Notes under the pieces: generated by a model
Seen by the model: the letters and a program-made list of their open reading frames with translations, nothing else
Told to the model about the DNA's origin: nothing
Database searches by the model: none
Position numbers and translations under genes: made by a program
NCBI GenBank assembly: GCA_013821265.1
Contig: JACDHD010000025.1
Location: 1-33,992, forward strand
DNA from: Parachlamydiaceae bacterium
Lineage (GTDB): Bacteria; Chlamydiota; Chlamydiia; Chlamydiales; Parachlamydiaceae
DNA: 33,992 bases
Direction: 5' to 3'
In this document: piece after piece, positions 9,185-17,429 of the stretch
How positions within the stretch are numbered: the stretch's first letter is position 1
Layout of the letters: each line of letters opens with the position of its first letter

Positions 9185-10990
9185 CTAAAATGAAAATTTC
9201 TGGATATGATGAAATTGCTCTGACAACTCATCTACAAAATGATGGCTAATGATCAGCAAAGCTGGTGGGTTTTGAAGTCCTTGGATTTGTTTTAACACAT
9301 TCATTTGGAATTGAACATTTTGCTTGTCTAGGTGTGTTAGGGGCTCGTCAAGAATCACTAGTTCACACTCTTTTTTTATTCGAGCTTTTACCAATGCTAA
9401 AAGACAGTTTATTCTCTGTTTTTCTCCTGCAGATAAGGTAATATAAAGTCGTTCAGGATAAATGTTCGGCGATGCAAGGTTCCCTTGCCCTTTTGCTAAG
9501 TAGCTAGCAACAATCTTTTGCCGATTCTGACGCATCTGCTGTAGGTCAGATACCATTTGATAAGGAAATGCTGATTTTCGACCTTTTTGAAGATTAACAA
9601 TTTCACTTTCAATCAGATTGTCGGCTGCATTCCATGCCAGTTCCGTTAATTCTGTTCCAAACTTGCGATTCATTTCTTGGTAATCACTTATCAATTCAAT
9701 GATCAGAACTTCCTTAAACATATCCGTTATTCTTGTGCTGCGATCAATCAAATCAGATCGGAAAAAGAATATTTTTTTCGAAAGCTCCTCTTTTGAAAAA
9801 AAATGAATGTTTTCTCTTTTCGCGTTTTTTATAAAAAAAACATCGCCGTCGTGATTAATTAAATGCGTTAACCCCATTAAAAATGTGGATTTTCCTTTTC
9901 CAGAAGGCGCCTGGAGCACTCCCATTCCTCCGCTTGAAATAAATCCGTTTAACAAAATTGGACAGTGCTCATCCCCATTTTTTATTGGAACAGTAAAATT
10001 GCAAAGCTCTACGCCATTCACAAGCATGTTAGAAGGTACAAGATTCTTTTCTGGCTTACTGCAATGCTCATGCCATCGAGAAGGTGTAAGTAAAAAAGCG
10101 GAACTGGACAGTACATCTATCAAATGTCTGGCCGTTTTTGTCGTTTTTTGAGACACCATTCTTGCTTTTTGAAAGGCAAAAGTTCCAGTAAGCCCAACAA
10201 GGCCTTGTGTATAACCAAAGAAAGTAGAGAGTAGTTGCGCTGGACCACTAAATAAAAATCTAACACCAAATAGCACTAGCGGTAGCTGCGATAAGGCATT
10301 GATACGCAAAGAAAAAGCTAAATGTTGGTTATGGATATGTTGTAGATACTCTGTTTGTTTTGCTGAATTCCCTAAACGCAGTTGTGACTCATTTCGGAAA
10401 ACGTGTTCCTTGAAGAAATATTCTCCGATAGGAAAGGAACAAAGCCCCAACAATAGCACTATAACAGCCGAAATGGGTTGACCTATAAGCAACAAGGCTA
10501 ATCCACAAGCTACTGGAGTGCCTATATTTTGCAAACGTGCGCGTTGATAACTATTTAGCTCTGCTTGGTAAACGTCCGACGACAGAAAATGTAGCGCTTG
10601 GATTTCGCTTTCAGAACACCCCTGATCAGCCAAGTAGGCATTAACCTCTTGGGCATATGTTGTCAGGTCTTTCAAATGAGTCTGTAAGGCAACATTCCAT
10701 ATAATACCTGATTTATTCTGCCAATATGCACTTGCTAAAGACCCGCTAATTTTTAACATTAGTCCAAGCCACAAGACACCCATTAACTCGCTTGTAGAGA
10801 ATCCCCATGTAATAAAAAAACAACCTAATAGCTCTGTGAATAATGCCAAGGCAGATTTTATGCGGTAATAAGAAAGTTTCTTTGCCTTAGATACGTCTCC
10901 AGTTAAATTTAAAAGAAGAGATGCTGGTACTTGCGTCTGACCACACCAAAGCCTATCAGCAATGAAATTCCAACGATTATGTTCCAACAT
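9185..10990 (-). CDS. Divergent ABC half-transporter (membrane plus ATPase domains)
   Basis: This 601-aa protein has several hydrophobic segments in residues 45-300 and an ABC ATPase after about 325. Walker A is APSGKGKST (361-369), with Ala in place of the usual first Gly. The signature is LSAGEKQ (519-525), Walker B is VILDEP (545-550) followed by LTHLD, and the switch histidine is H583 (SHH). About 150 residues separate Walker A and the signature, longer than the usual 100 or so, and there is no clear Q-loop glutamine. This makes it atypical, although all nucleotide-binding motifs appear functional. Substrate and direction of transport are unknown. AAGGAAG precedes the ATG. It is convergent with the immunity genes and not obviously in an operon. 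Confidence 0.8.
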   Translation of the reverse strand: MLEHNRWNFIADRLWCGQTQVPASLLLNLTGDVSKAKKLSYYRIKSALALFTELLGCFFITWGFSTSELMGVLWLGLMLKISGSLASAYWQNKSGIIWNVALQTHLKDLTTYAQEVNAYLADQGCSESEIQALHFLSSDVYQAELNSYQRARLQNIGTPVACGLALLLIGQPISAVIVLLLGLCSFPIGEYFFKEHVFRNESQLRLGNSAKQTEYLQHIHNQHLAFSLRINALSQLPLVLFGVRFLFSGPAQLLSTFFGYTQGLVGLTGTFAFQKARMVSQKTTKTARHLIDVLSSSAFLLTPSRWHEHCSKPEKNLVPSNMLVNGVELCNFTVPIKNGDEHCPILLNGFISSGGMGVLQAPSGKGKSTFLMGLTHLINHDGDVFFIKNAKRENIHFFSKEELSKKIFFFRSDLIDRSTRITDMFKEVLIIELISDYQEMNRKFGTELTELAWNAADNLIESEIVNLQKGRKSAFPYQMVSDLQQMRQNRQKIVASYLAKGQGNLASPNIYPERLYITLSAGEKQRINCLLALVKARIKKECELVILDEPLTHLDKQNVQFQMNVLKQIQGLQNPPALLIISHHFVDELSEQFHHIQKFSF

Positions 10991-11121
10991 CTCTTCCTTC
11001 TTATAAAATTTTCCATCACTATTTATAAGATTTTAACAGGGTCTTATTATTTTTTGCCACTCTTGTTATTAACTAACTTTTTTACATTTTATTATTTATT
11101 AAATTTAATCTTTCCGAATGC

Positions 11122-11147
11122 AAGAGGTCAGACATGAAGCACCTCTT
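11122..11147 (-). terminator. Weak hairpin after the DUF6176-like gene
   Basis: A 7-bp stem, aagaggt (11122-11128) with acctctt (11141-11147), starts one base after the stop codon on the minus strand. No run of T follows, so it may only stabilise the transcript end. Confidence 0.3.
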
Positions 11148-11148
11148 C

Positions 11149-11478
11149 TTACTTTTCGATTCGATCAATATCTAGCAATTCCTCAAGTACCTCACGACCC
11201 TCACAATAATTCTTCCAGCATTCTTTATAGTAATGATCGATAGGTAAATCAGATGCGTCAAACACCGCATATGCATGAGCAATATCCTTGGCTTTAAGAT
11301 AGTAGATTAAATACAAATCATCTCCTTGCCTATCTAGAAAAGCGGATTCTACATAGACCCCTTCATTTGTCAAAGACTCTAAAACCTCTGGAAGTCGCTC
11401 ATTAAGAGACTTAAACCAAAGACGAACTTGTTCTATAAGATCCTTTTTGAGCTTAGTTTTTATGCAGATGGTTTTCAT
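11149..11478 (-). CDS. Small cytosolic protein, DUF6176-like
   Basis: This 109-aa protein has no signal peptide. Its outline is an opening strand (MKTICIKTKLKKDLIEQV), a helix with WFKSLNERLPEVLESLTNEG, then YVESAFLDRQGDDLYLIYYL, a helical AKDIAHAYAVFDAS and a C-terminal W-K-x-Y-C-E-G-R-E. This matches the general layout of DUF6176 proteins, small ferredoxin-like-fold proteins of unknown function with a conserved E-x-x-F-x-x-R/K-Q-x-x-x-x-L-Y pattern. It stands alone between the ABC gene and the palindromic repeat at 11593. The family call is from memory of the pattern; the role is unknown. Confidence 0.65.
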   Translation of the reverse strand: MKTICIKTKLKKDLIEQVRLWFKSLNERLPEVLESLTNEGVYVESAFLDRQGDDLYLIYYLKAKDIAHAYAVFDASDLPIDHYYKECWKNYCEGREVLEELLDIDRIEK

Positions 11479-11592
11479 TCATACCTCAAAGGGTTTTTCT
11501 ATTTCTGGGTTGATAGTAATGCATTTTAACATATCCTAAGCAAGAAAAGACGTCTCACGTGCACTGGGTGCACGGTGCACAGGGTCATGCAC

Positions 11593-11633
11593 GGGGTCAG
11601 GCGTGGAATTGCAGAATTGCAGGCCCTGACCCC
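11593..11633. repeat. GGGGTCAG palindromic repeat, copy 3 (short form)
   Basis: A 41-bp version keeps only the ends: ggggtcaggcgtggaattgc directly followed by agaattgcaggccctgacccc. The right flank (a)tgcattgat is the same as after copy 1, and the left flank agggtcatgcac resembles that of copy 2, so these flanks probably belong to the element. A separate small palindrome, gtgcactgggtgcacggtgcac, lies just to the left (about 11559-11580). Confidence 0.6.
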
Positions 11634-11665
11634 ATGCATTGATCATTACAAACACACAAAATAAC

Positions 11666-11694
11666 TTGACAATGGTGTAAAAACTCATTAATTT
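11666..11694 (+). promoter_or_regulatory. Candidate housekeeping (sigma-66/70 type) promoter
   Basis: TTGACA (11666-11671) is followed after 17 bases by TAATTT (11689-11694), 24 bases before the ATG at 11718. The -35 is perfect and the -10 is weak. Its position just upstream of the AAGGAG ribosome binding site supports it. Confidence 0.4.
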
Positions 11695-11717
11695 CTTAAA
11701 ACAAAGGAGATCCCGCC

Positions 11718-12098
11718 ATGCATCTAAAATACTTTTTACCTTGTTTATTGTTACTTTCTTCTTATTGTTGTGCTACACAAATTGTTTACGATGAACTTTC
11801 TTTAGAGCAGATTTTTACCAATAGCGGAAGTTTTGTTAAAGCAATTAGCGACAATAAAATTTATATTGAGGAAGATCGCATACAGTGGGCCGAAGACAAT
11901 ATATTTCTACTGCTAAATGAAGAAGGAGATGTTGCATACTTGCCGAATCTCGAATCTGATTCTTGTGGTTCTTTTATATCTCTTAATTTTAATAAGTTTG
12001 TGCCTACTCGTAGACGTTGTCCTGCATGCAAAAAACCATATAACGCCTTTTGCAACACTGCAGACTGTCCCTTGAATCCAAGAAAAAAGAAAAAATAA
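11718..12098 (+). CDS. Small exported Cys-rich protein, copy 1 of a duplicated pair (A1)
   Basis: This 126-aa protein has a signal peptide (MHLKYFLPCLLLLSSYCCA). The mature part shares YDELSLEQIF, DNIFLLLNE-x-GD and SFISLNFN with the protein at 13217-13681. The C-terminus carries a Cys set, CPACKKPYNAFC then CPLNP, which could bind a metal in a zinc-ribbon manner, and ends in a basic RKKKK. The start is backed by AAGGAG about 9 bases upstream. Its stop faces that of the lipoprotein gene at 12115, with only 16 bases between. I know no family for it; export is the only firm statement. Confidence 0.75.
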   Translation: MHLKYFLPCLLLLSSYCCATQIVYDELSLEQIFTNSGSFVKAISDNKIYIEEDRIQWAEDNIFLLLNEEGDVAYLPNLESDSCGSFISLNFNKFVPTRRRCPACKKPYNAFCNTADCPLNPRKKKK

Positions 12099-12114
12099 AG
12101 ACCTTTGCAAGGCA

Positions 12115-12993
12115 TTATTCCATTAACCTTTGTAAGGTTAGATCCAAAAAATCTTTGCCTTTGTATTGTTGTTGAATCCAGCTTCTTTCTTTTTTATATT
12201 TCTCTATGACGTCATCAAACTCACTGAATGATGCGAAAGAAGGAAGATCAAAGTAATCTATCGTATATTTTACGTGACCATAAATTAATGGGTTGCTAGA
12301 CGTGCCATTAATCTTTTCGCAAAATTCCTCACAACCTGCTGGATGATCGAAATACTTCCAATGAAAGCTATTGGCATTTGTGGCTCCAAAACCATACAAC
12401 AGTCCAAAAAGATCACTATTACCTTTCACTTTTTGCCAGAATTTTGAGTTTGCTTGTTGAATTTCAAGTGTTACTTCTAATGGATGAAAATCATATCTCA
12501 CAACCTTTTGAAAAGCTGAATAGTGTTCTTGAATAAGGTTTGCAGTCTTAAGCAAATCAACAAACAAAACAAATTCAGTATTTTCTTCCTTTTCAAACAT
12601 CTCTGTTTTGAAAAGAAGATAACGATTCATTGGAAATCGGCTTTTTATCGATTCCCACTTGTCCCAGGTTTCGGGAAGACTGTAATCTTCAACAATAATC
12701 GTTTCTTTTTTTTCTTCTTCTGAAAAAGAATCGTTATATTTTTTAATCTCTTCGTTCGAGTACTTCTCTATCACAATCAGAGTCAATGGTTTGGATCCCC
12801 AGAGTGTATAAATCCCATGTTCATCTAACATGACGTCATAGAAAAACTGCGTTAGCCATTGCCTCTCTTCATGAGAAATTTCATAAGCATTTAGGTTGTT
12901 TTCGCTTTTCTTGATAATAGGTTGCTGACACGCATGTGAGAAAGTAAATATCAGCAAAATGAAAAACAGATTGACTTTTTTAAAGTAGTCCAT
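12115..12993 (-). CDS. Putative lipoprotein, copy 1 of a duplicated pair (B1)
   Basis: This 292-aa protein has an N-terminal hydrophobic segment ending in FSHAC, compatible with lipoprotein processing at Cys22. It is about 65-70% identical to the protein at 13676-14551, most strongly over LTQFFYDVMLDEHGIYTLWG, SLPETWDKWE, MNRYLLFKTEMF, HYSAFQKVV and the C-terminal KDFLDLTLQRL. No named domain is recognised. It is convergent with A1. The strong conservation between the two B copies, higher than between the A copies, suggests that both are under selection. Confidence 0.75.
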   Translation of the reverse strand: MDYFKKVNLFFILLIFTFSHACQQPIIKKSENNLNAYEISHEERQWLTQFFYDVMLDEHGIYTLWGSKPLTLIVIEKYSNEEIKKYNDSFSEEEKKETIIVEDYSLPETWDKWESIKSRFPMNRYLLFKTEMFEKEENTEFVLFVDLLKTANLIQEHYSAFQKVVRYDFHPLEVTLEIQQANSKFWQKVKGNSDLFGLLYGFGATNANSFHWKYFDHPAGCEEFCEKINGTSSNPLIYGHVKYTIDYFDLPSFASFSEFDDVIEKYKKERSWIQQQYKGKDFLDLTLQRLME

Positions 12994-13132
12994 AACAACC
13001 TGTAGGGGGTATTTATGCCTTTAGCTTACTTGGAGAGGCATTACAAAAAAAAGATCAAAATAGAAGACTTACATCTTTTATTGAAGTCATTATACTAGTA
13101 TTGGTTGACTGAAGACAGTGTATTGTTTAAAT

Positions 13133-13156
13133 GAGAGGACTTTTAGACATCCTCTC
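13133..13156 (-). terminator. Hairpin downstream of the A2 gene
   Basis: A 7-bp stem, gagagga (13133-13139) with tcctctc (13150-13156), has a 10-nt loop. It lies about 60 bases past the A2 stop on the minus strand and is followed there by ATTTAAAC. It is a moderate terminator candidate in the otherwise featureless B1-A2 gap (12994-13216). Confidence 0.35.
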
Positions 13157-13216
13157 AAATTCACTAAGAAATAAAATTACAATGATGTTGATCTATAATT
13201 TTGAATTGTCAGAAAC

Positions 13217-13681
13217 CTACTTTTTTTGTTTCCTTTCTTCTCGCCAACGTCTTTGATCTTTCTCTCGCTCTTCTCGCCAACGTTTTGTTTCCTCTTGTCG
13301 TTCTTGCTGGCGTCTTTGCTTTAAAGTACACTCTGGATTTTGACAAACAACCAAATACTTGCGACCACAGCCTGAACAAGTGTTTAAATAAGGATCGAGT
13401 CTATTAAAATTGAGGGATATGAAAAAACCATTACAGTCTGATTCAAGACTTGGTAGAGCAGCAAGATCTCCTTTCTCATTTAATAATAAAAAGATGTTGT
13501 CTTCATCCCAGTATATGCGTTCTTCTTGAAGATAAACCTTATTATCGTTAACCTTCTTCACAAAACTATCCTGGTTTGCAAAAATTTGTTCTAAGGAAAG
13601 TTCGTCATAAGAAACTGGTGCAGCGCAGCAAGAAAAAGATGTTAAAACCAACAATAAGTGTAAAAAGTATTTTGTATGCAT
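13217..13681 (-). CDS. Small exported Cys-rich protein, copy 2 (A2)
   Basis: This 154-aa paralogue of the protein at 11718-12098 has a signal peptide (MHTKYFLHLLLVLTSFSCCA), the same YDELSLEQIF and DNIFLLLNEKGDL blocks, and a C-terminal Cys set (CSGCGRKYLVVC then NPEC). It differs by an added, highly charged tail of about 35 residues built from a repeated R-W-R-E-E-R type unit, probably a helix or coiled coil. The region upstream of the ATG on the minus strand has AGGGGG as a ribosome binding site. Its start codon shares the palindrome ATGCAT (13676-13681) with the divergent lipoprotein gene, so the two transcripts overlap at their 5' ends. Confidence 0.75.
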   Translation of the reverse strand: MHTKYFLHLLLVLTSFSCCAAPVSYDELSLEQIFANQDSFVKKVNDNKVYLQEERIYWDEDNIFLLLNEKGDLAALPSLESDCNGFFISLNFNRLDPYLNTCSGCGRKYLVVCQNPECTLKQRRQQERQEETKRWREEREKDQRRWREERKQKK

Positions 13682-14551
13682 GGAAATCCCCCTTTTATTT
13701 TTAGAAAATCTAGTGTTTTTTTGCTCCTATTGTCAAGCGTTTTGTTTTATTTTTCATGTACGTCAAAAAAAACAGAAGAAAATCCTTATGAACTTTCTTC
13801 AGAAGAAAGGCAATTGTTAACTCAGTTTTTTTATGATGTTATGTTAAATGAACATGGAATTTATACGCTCTGGGGATCCAAACCATTGACTTTGATTGTA
13901 ATAGCGAAATATTCGGAAGATGAGATTCAACAATATATCGACTCTCTTTCAGAAAAAGAAAAAAAAGGAATGACCATTGTTGCAGATTATAGCCTTCCCG
14001 AAACCTGGGACAAGTGGGAAGAGATAAAATTTCCAATGAATCGTTATCTTCTTTTCAAAACAGAGATGTTTGGAAAAGGGGAACATGCTGAATTTGTTTT
14101 ATTTGTCGATGTTCTTAAGACTGCAAATATGATTCAAGAACATTATTCGGCTTTTCAGAAGGCTGTTGGATTTGATTTTCATCCATTGGAAGTGACATTA
14201 GAAATACAACAATCTGACTCAAAATTCTGGGAAAAAGTAAAAGAGCGTAGTGATCTTTTTGGCTTGCTATATGGGTTTGGAGCCATGAATGCCAATATCT
14301 ATTACTGGAAAAACTTTGATCATCCAGCTCTCTACGACCTTTTTTGTGAAAACCTTCAATCCAAATTCAGTAATCCGGCTACAAGCGGCCATGTAAGGTA
14401 TACTATTGATAATTTTGATATCCCTTCTTTTTTATCATTTAGTGAGAATGATGAAGTGATTGAAAAATATCAAAAAGAAAAAAATTGGATCAAGAACCTG
14501 TATAAAGACAAAGATTTTTTAGATCTGACTTTACAAAAGCTAACAGAATAA
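13676..14551 (+). CDS. Putative lipoprotein, copy 2 (B2)
   Basis: This 291-aa paralogue of the protein at 12115-12993 has the hydrophobic N-terminus followed by LFYFSC, a plausible lipobox with Cys28, then the conserved SSEERQLLTQFFYDVMLNEH, GIYTLWGSKPLTLIVI and C-terminal KDKDFLDLTLQKLTE. The ATG at 13676 is the only ATG before the lipobox and lacks a clear ribosome binding site. It overlaps the A2 start on the other strand by six bases. Function is unknown. Confidence 0.7.
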   Translation: MHGNPPFIFRKSSVFLLLLSSVLFYFSCTSKKTEENPYELSSEERQLLTQFFYDVMLNEHGIYTLWGSKPLTLIVIAKYSEDEIQQYIDSLSEKEKKGMTIVADYSLPETWDKWEEIKFPMNRYLLFKTEMFGKGEHAEFVLFVDVLKTANMIQEHYSAFQKAVGFDFHPLEVTLEIQQSDSKFWEKVKERSDLFGLLYGFGAMNANIYYWKNFDHPALYDLFCENLQSKFSNPATSGHVRYTIDNFDIPSFLSFSENDEVIEKYQKEKNWIKNLYKDKDFLDLTLQKLTE

Positions 14552-14773
14552 ATTCATGAGAAGAAAACTTATGGTGGGGCTGCAATCGGCGCTGCTATTA
14601 AGAACATGCATGGGGGAAATATCAAGCAATCCGATTTACGAGAGATGGTTGATTTTGCTAAGGACAAGTCTGGGTATGAACCTTTTCAAACATGGAGAAT
14701 CCTTTTACGAAGAATGCTAACTAGCAGTGCAGAAAATAAAGAACAATTACCTGAATTCAACAAAAAACTATAA
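14552..14773 (+). pseudogene. Truncated reading frame in front of the broken ABC exporter
   Basis: A frame is open directly after the B2 stop to TAA at 14771-14773. It encodes about 73 residues including YGGAAIGAAIKNMHGG, SDLREMVDFAKDKSGYEPFQ and TWRILLRRML, a composition that looks like real protein. It has no good start: the first in-frame ATG is at 14606 and has no ribosome binding site. It ends one base before the ATG of the ABC gene, as genes in an operon do. I read it as the 3' end of a gene whose 5' part was lost where the A2/B2 pair abuts. A short native peptide starting at 14606 (55 aa) cannot be excluded. Confidence 0.4.
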
Positions 14774-14774
14774 A

Positions 14775-16518
14775 ATGATTGAGCCCTCTCTTCCTCAAAC
14801 AGCTTCCTTATTCTTTAAAAGAATAGCAAAGGGTATCAAACGAACTAAGTTATTAGCTTCATTATTTTTTTGTTCTTTTGGACAAGCTCTATACATCTTA
14901 CTCCCTCTGGTTTTAGGGGTGTTAATTGATAAAGTATTTCTGCATAACGAAAACACGTTTGATTGGCTTCTAATATTCCCTGCTGTCTGGTTAATTTCCC
15001 TCATTTTAAATTCGATCGGTAAATTCTATACATCAAGCATCAATCAAGATGTAAGGAAACTCTCAAAAGAAATTGTTTTCAGACATATTGTTAGTCTCCC
15101 AAGTAGTGCTTATATTGATCGAAATGCGGGTGAGGTGGAACACCTTATGCAAGAAATCTCCTTTAATTCTCGTTACTTTTTCAGTGAATCTCCCATTTTT
15201 TATTCGCACTCTCATAACCTTGATTTTATCAATTGTGATCGTTAGCTACAGCTCTTTAGCATTAGTTCTCTTATTCATCGGATGGATCATTATTTTCATC
15301 CCGTTCTCCTATTATTCAGCCAAGAATTCAATAACTCATGTTTCAAACTCTTTGCTAAGCTCTTCAGCAGTTAGCGCAGCAACTGTAGAAATTGTTGAAA
15401 ATCACGAACTTATCCCTGCTTTTGGCACAGAAGATTTTGAAATTAATAAGTTTGATCAGGTAACCGAAAAGGAGAGACTGGCGTATAGTAAAGCGCAAAA
15501 TAAAATTGATATTACCGAATTTATTCAAAGACTCCTTCTTATTTCGTTACCTGTCTCTATCACTCTTTTTCTTATCTTCTCGGACACAATGACAAGTCTA
15601 ACGCCTGGATCTATTGCAAGTATTTTTTCATTTACTTTGATATTAACAAATCAAATAGGTGATTTTGGAAAAGGTGTGTTGGCTGGAACCGAAATCAGTG
15701 AACGCCTGAATGTTGCATTAAAAAAGTCAAAAAATCCTTCACAAATAAAAGACATAAAATCTTATGGCCATGAACACCCTCAGCATTGGGACATTGAATT
15801 TAACAATGTCGCTTTTAGTTATGGAAATGATGGTTCTTCATCCAATCTCAGTGAAATTAATCTAAAAATAAAGGAAAACGAGAAAATTGGAGTTGTGGGT
15901 TTCTCTGGCGCTGGCAAAACGACTCTTCTAAAGCTGTTAAGGGGTTATTATCGACCCGATTCGGGGCAAGTTTCTATAGGTGGAATTGATTTAAAGAGCA
16001 TTCATAATCGAGCTCTCACTCAAAATATCTCTGAAGTGTCTCAATCAATACCGCTATTTCATCGCTCCATACGTGAAAACGTAGCGTATGGATGTGAGGA
16101 AATAAGTGACGAAGAAATTTGGAAGATTTTGGAAAAAGCTCAAATTTCTGAGTTTGTAAAAAAACTTCCCAACGGCTTGGATACTATTGTTGGTGTGAGG
16201 GGACAGAAATTATCCGGAGGAGAAAAAGCGAGAATAGGCATCGCACGAGCTCTGATCCGCAAATCAAAAATTATTCTTTTTGACGAAGCTACTGCCTCTT
16301 TAGATTCGGACTCGGGGTCATTGATTCAACAAGGCCTTTCAGAGTTAATCAAAGACCGAACATTCATAGCAATTGCCCATCGCCTGTCAACACTTCGACA
16401 AATGGATAGAATAATCCTCATGGAAAAAGGAAAAATCATCGCTGATGGTACTCATGAGAGCCTTATCCAGCAAAACAAAGTATACAAGCGCTTGTGGGAA
16501 ACACAAAGTATCTTGTAG
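14775..16518 (+). pseudogene. ABC exporter (MsbA/MDR type), interrupted by a one-base frameshift
   Basis: Two overlapping frames together make a full ABC half-exporter of about 580 aa. The first (from ATG 14775, MIEPSLPQTASLFFKRIAKG) carries the first membrane segments and reaches SFNSRYFFSESPIF. The second continues FIRTLITLILSIVIVSYSSL through the remaining membrane segments to the ATPase. Walker A is GFSGAGKTT, the signature LSGGEKARIGIARAL, Walker B IILFDEATASLD and the H-loop AHRLST, all intact. The frames join at a T6 run (15196-15201); removing one T restores a single frame. Either this is a recent inactivating insertion, a sequencing error, or rare slippage. Substrate is unknown; the ATPase belongs to the lipid/multidrug exporter group. 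Confidence 0.8.
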
Positions 16519-16588
16519 CCTGACGCAGAACAGGAAATTGTTTTTAGAGTTTGTTAACTGTTAATAGGATTATTATTGAAGAATATGT

Positions 16589-16715
16589 CGTCCTGATAGG
16601 ACTCCTGGATATGGTGTGAATTGGTACCATACCTGCGCTGACGCTTGGCCTTCGCTATCAAACAACGGCCTTTCAGGCCTCCGAGAAGAGTTAAATGCTT
16701 CTTTAGCCTATGTCA
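16589..16715 (+). repeat. Approximately 125-bp direct repeat, copy 1
   Basis: The stretch from cgtcctgataggactcctgg through cttcgctatcaaacaacggc to agttaaatgcttctttagcc matches 17118-17243 with few differences. The two copies are 529 bases apart and bracket the small membrane-protein gene at 16755. No transposase or protein is associated. The rest of the 16519-16754 gap shows nothing else. Confidence 0.7.
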
Positions 16716-16754
16716 GAGTCAGCCTGTATTGATTTGAACATAAATAATTGAGCG

Positions 16755-16967
16755 TTAGAACCGCCAACGGAAAAGTGATGAGTATACTAGATAAAACCAC
16801 ATTGTTAAGCTTACTAAGCCGAAAAAAACTAGCCACCTTATTGCCCCCTTTTTTTGAAAATTCTCATCATTTCTAAAAACTCTAACCATTTCGTAGATTG
16901 TGGACGAAATAGGGAAAGCAAAGACGATATTGATTATTAAAAGTAAACCCATGTTTACGAGTTCCAT
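16755..16967 (-). CDS. Small two-helix membrane protein, unknown
   Basis: This 70-aa protein has two clear hydrophobic helices (MGLLLIINIVFAFPISSTIY and IRWLVFFGLVSLTMWFYLVY) joined by a charged loop (RVFRNDENFQKKGA). AAAGGAT about 6 bases before the ATG makes translation likely. It sits between two copies of an approximately 125-bp direct repeat, so it may have been carried or trapped with them. No homologous family is recognised. Confidence 0.5.
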   Translation of the reverse strand: MELVNMGLLLIINIVFAFPISSTIYEMVRVFRNDENFQKKGAIRWLVFFGLVSLTMWFYLVYSSLFRWRF

Positions 16968-17117
16968 ACAAATCCTTTTTTTGCGGTGATTATAAAAAAG
17001 TCACCTTAAAACATAAAGTGAAAAAGACATAATTTATAATTTGTTAAAAATTCCTTTTGAATAAATTTAGTCCCTATTATTTTCACATTGAAACTCGTGT
17101 CCGGGGTCAGAAGATGG

Positions 17118-17243
17118 CGTCCTTACAGGACTCCTGGTTAGGATGTGAATGGGTTCCAGGCCTGCGCTGACGCTTGGCCTTCGCTATCAAAGAACGGCCT
17201 TTTAGGCCTACAAGAAGAGTTAAATGCTTCTTTAGCATATGCC
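17118..17243 (+). repeat. Approximately 125-bp direct repeat, copy 2
   Basis: This is the second copy of the unit at 16589-16715, from cgtccttacaggactcctgg to agttaaatgcttctttagca. It starts directly after a ggggtcag half-site at 17103-17110, hinting that the repeat families are inserted into each other. Confidence 0.7.
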
Positions 17244-17429
17244 TCCAAGTCTTTTCTGAAACCAGTCCTTACAAACCCCCTAAACACAGTTGCAAACATA
17301 GTTAATGCGAACCGCGAAGCGGTTAATAAGCCACGACAGTGGCGACAGTGGCTCAGTGGCTAGCCACGGGAGATCGAGCGAAACGAGTGAACCCATGGAA
17401 ATACTTCTTAGATTCAAGATCCACAACTT

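Noticed and set aside
12523-12723. 66-codon plus-strand frame rich in Phe
   Set aside because: It is antisense to the B1 lipoprotein; the Phe run is the complement of its Lys/Glu-rich segment.
13676-14773. Read-through of the B2 stop to give a longer fusion protein
   Set aside because: The frame continues after TAA by chance: the paralogue B1 ends at the same place with the same residues, so the stop is native.
14606-14773. Bacteriocin precursor with its ABC exporter
   Set aside because: The Gly-rich stretch precedes the only possible ATG, no double-glycine leader is in the right place, and the exporter lacks a C39 peptidase domain.
15196-15201. Programmed frameshift in the ABC exporter
   Set aside because: T6 is short for slippage, no stimulating hairpin or ribosome binding-like site was seen, and programmed shifts are not known for this family; mutation or sequencing error is simpler.
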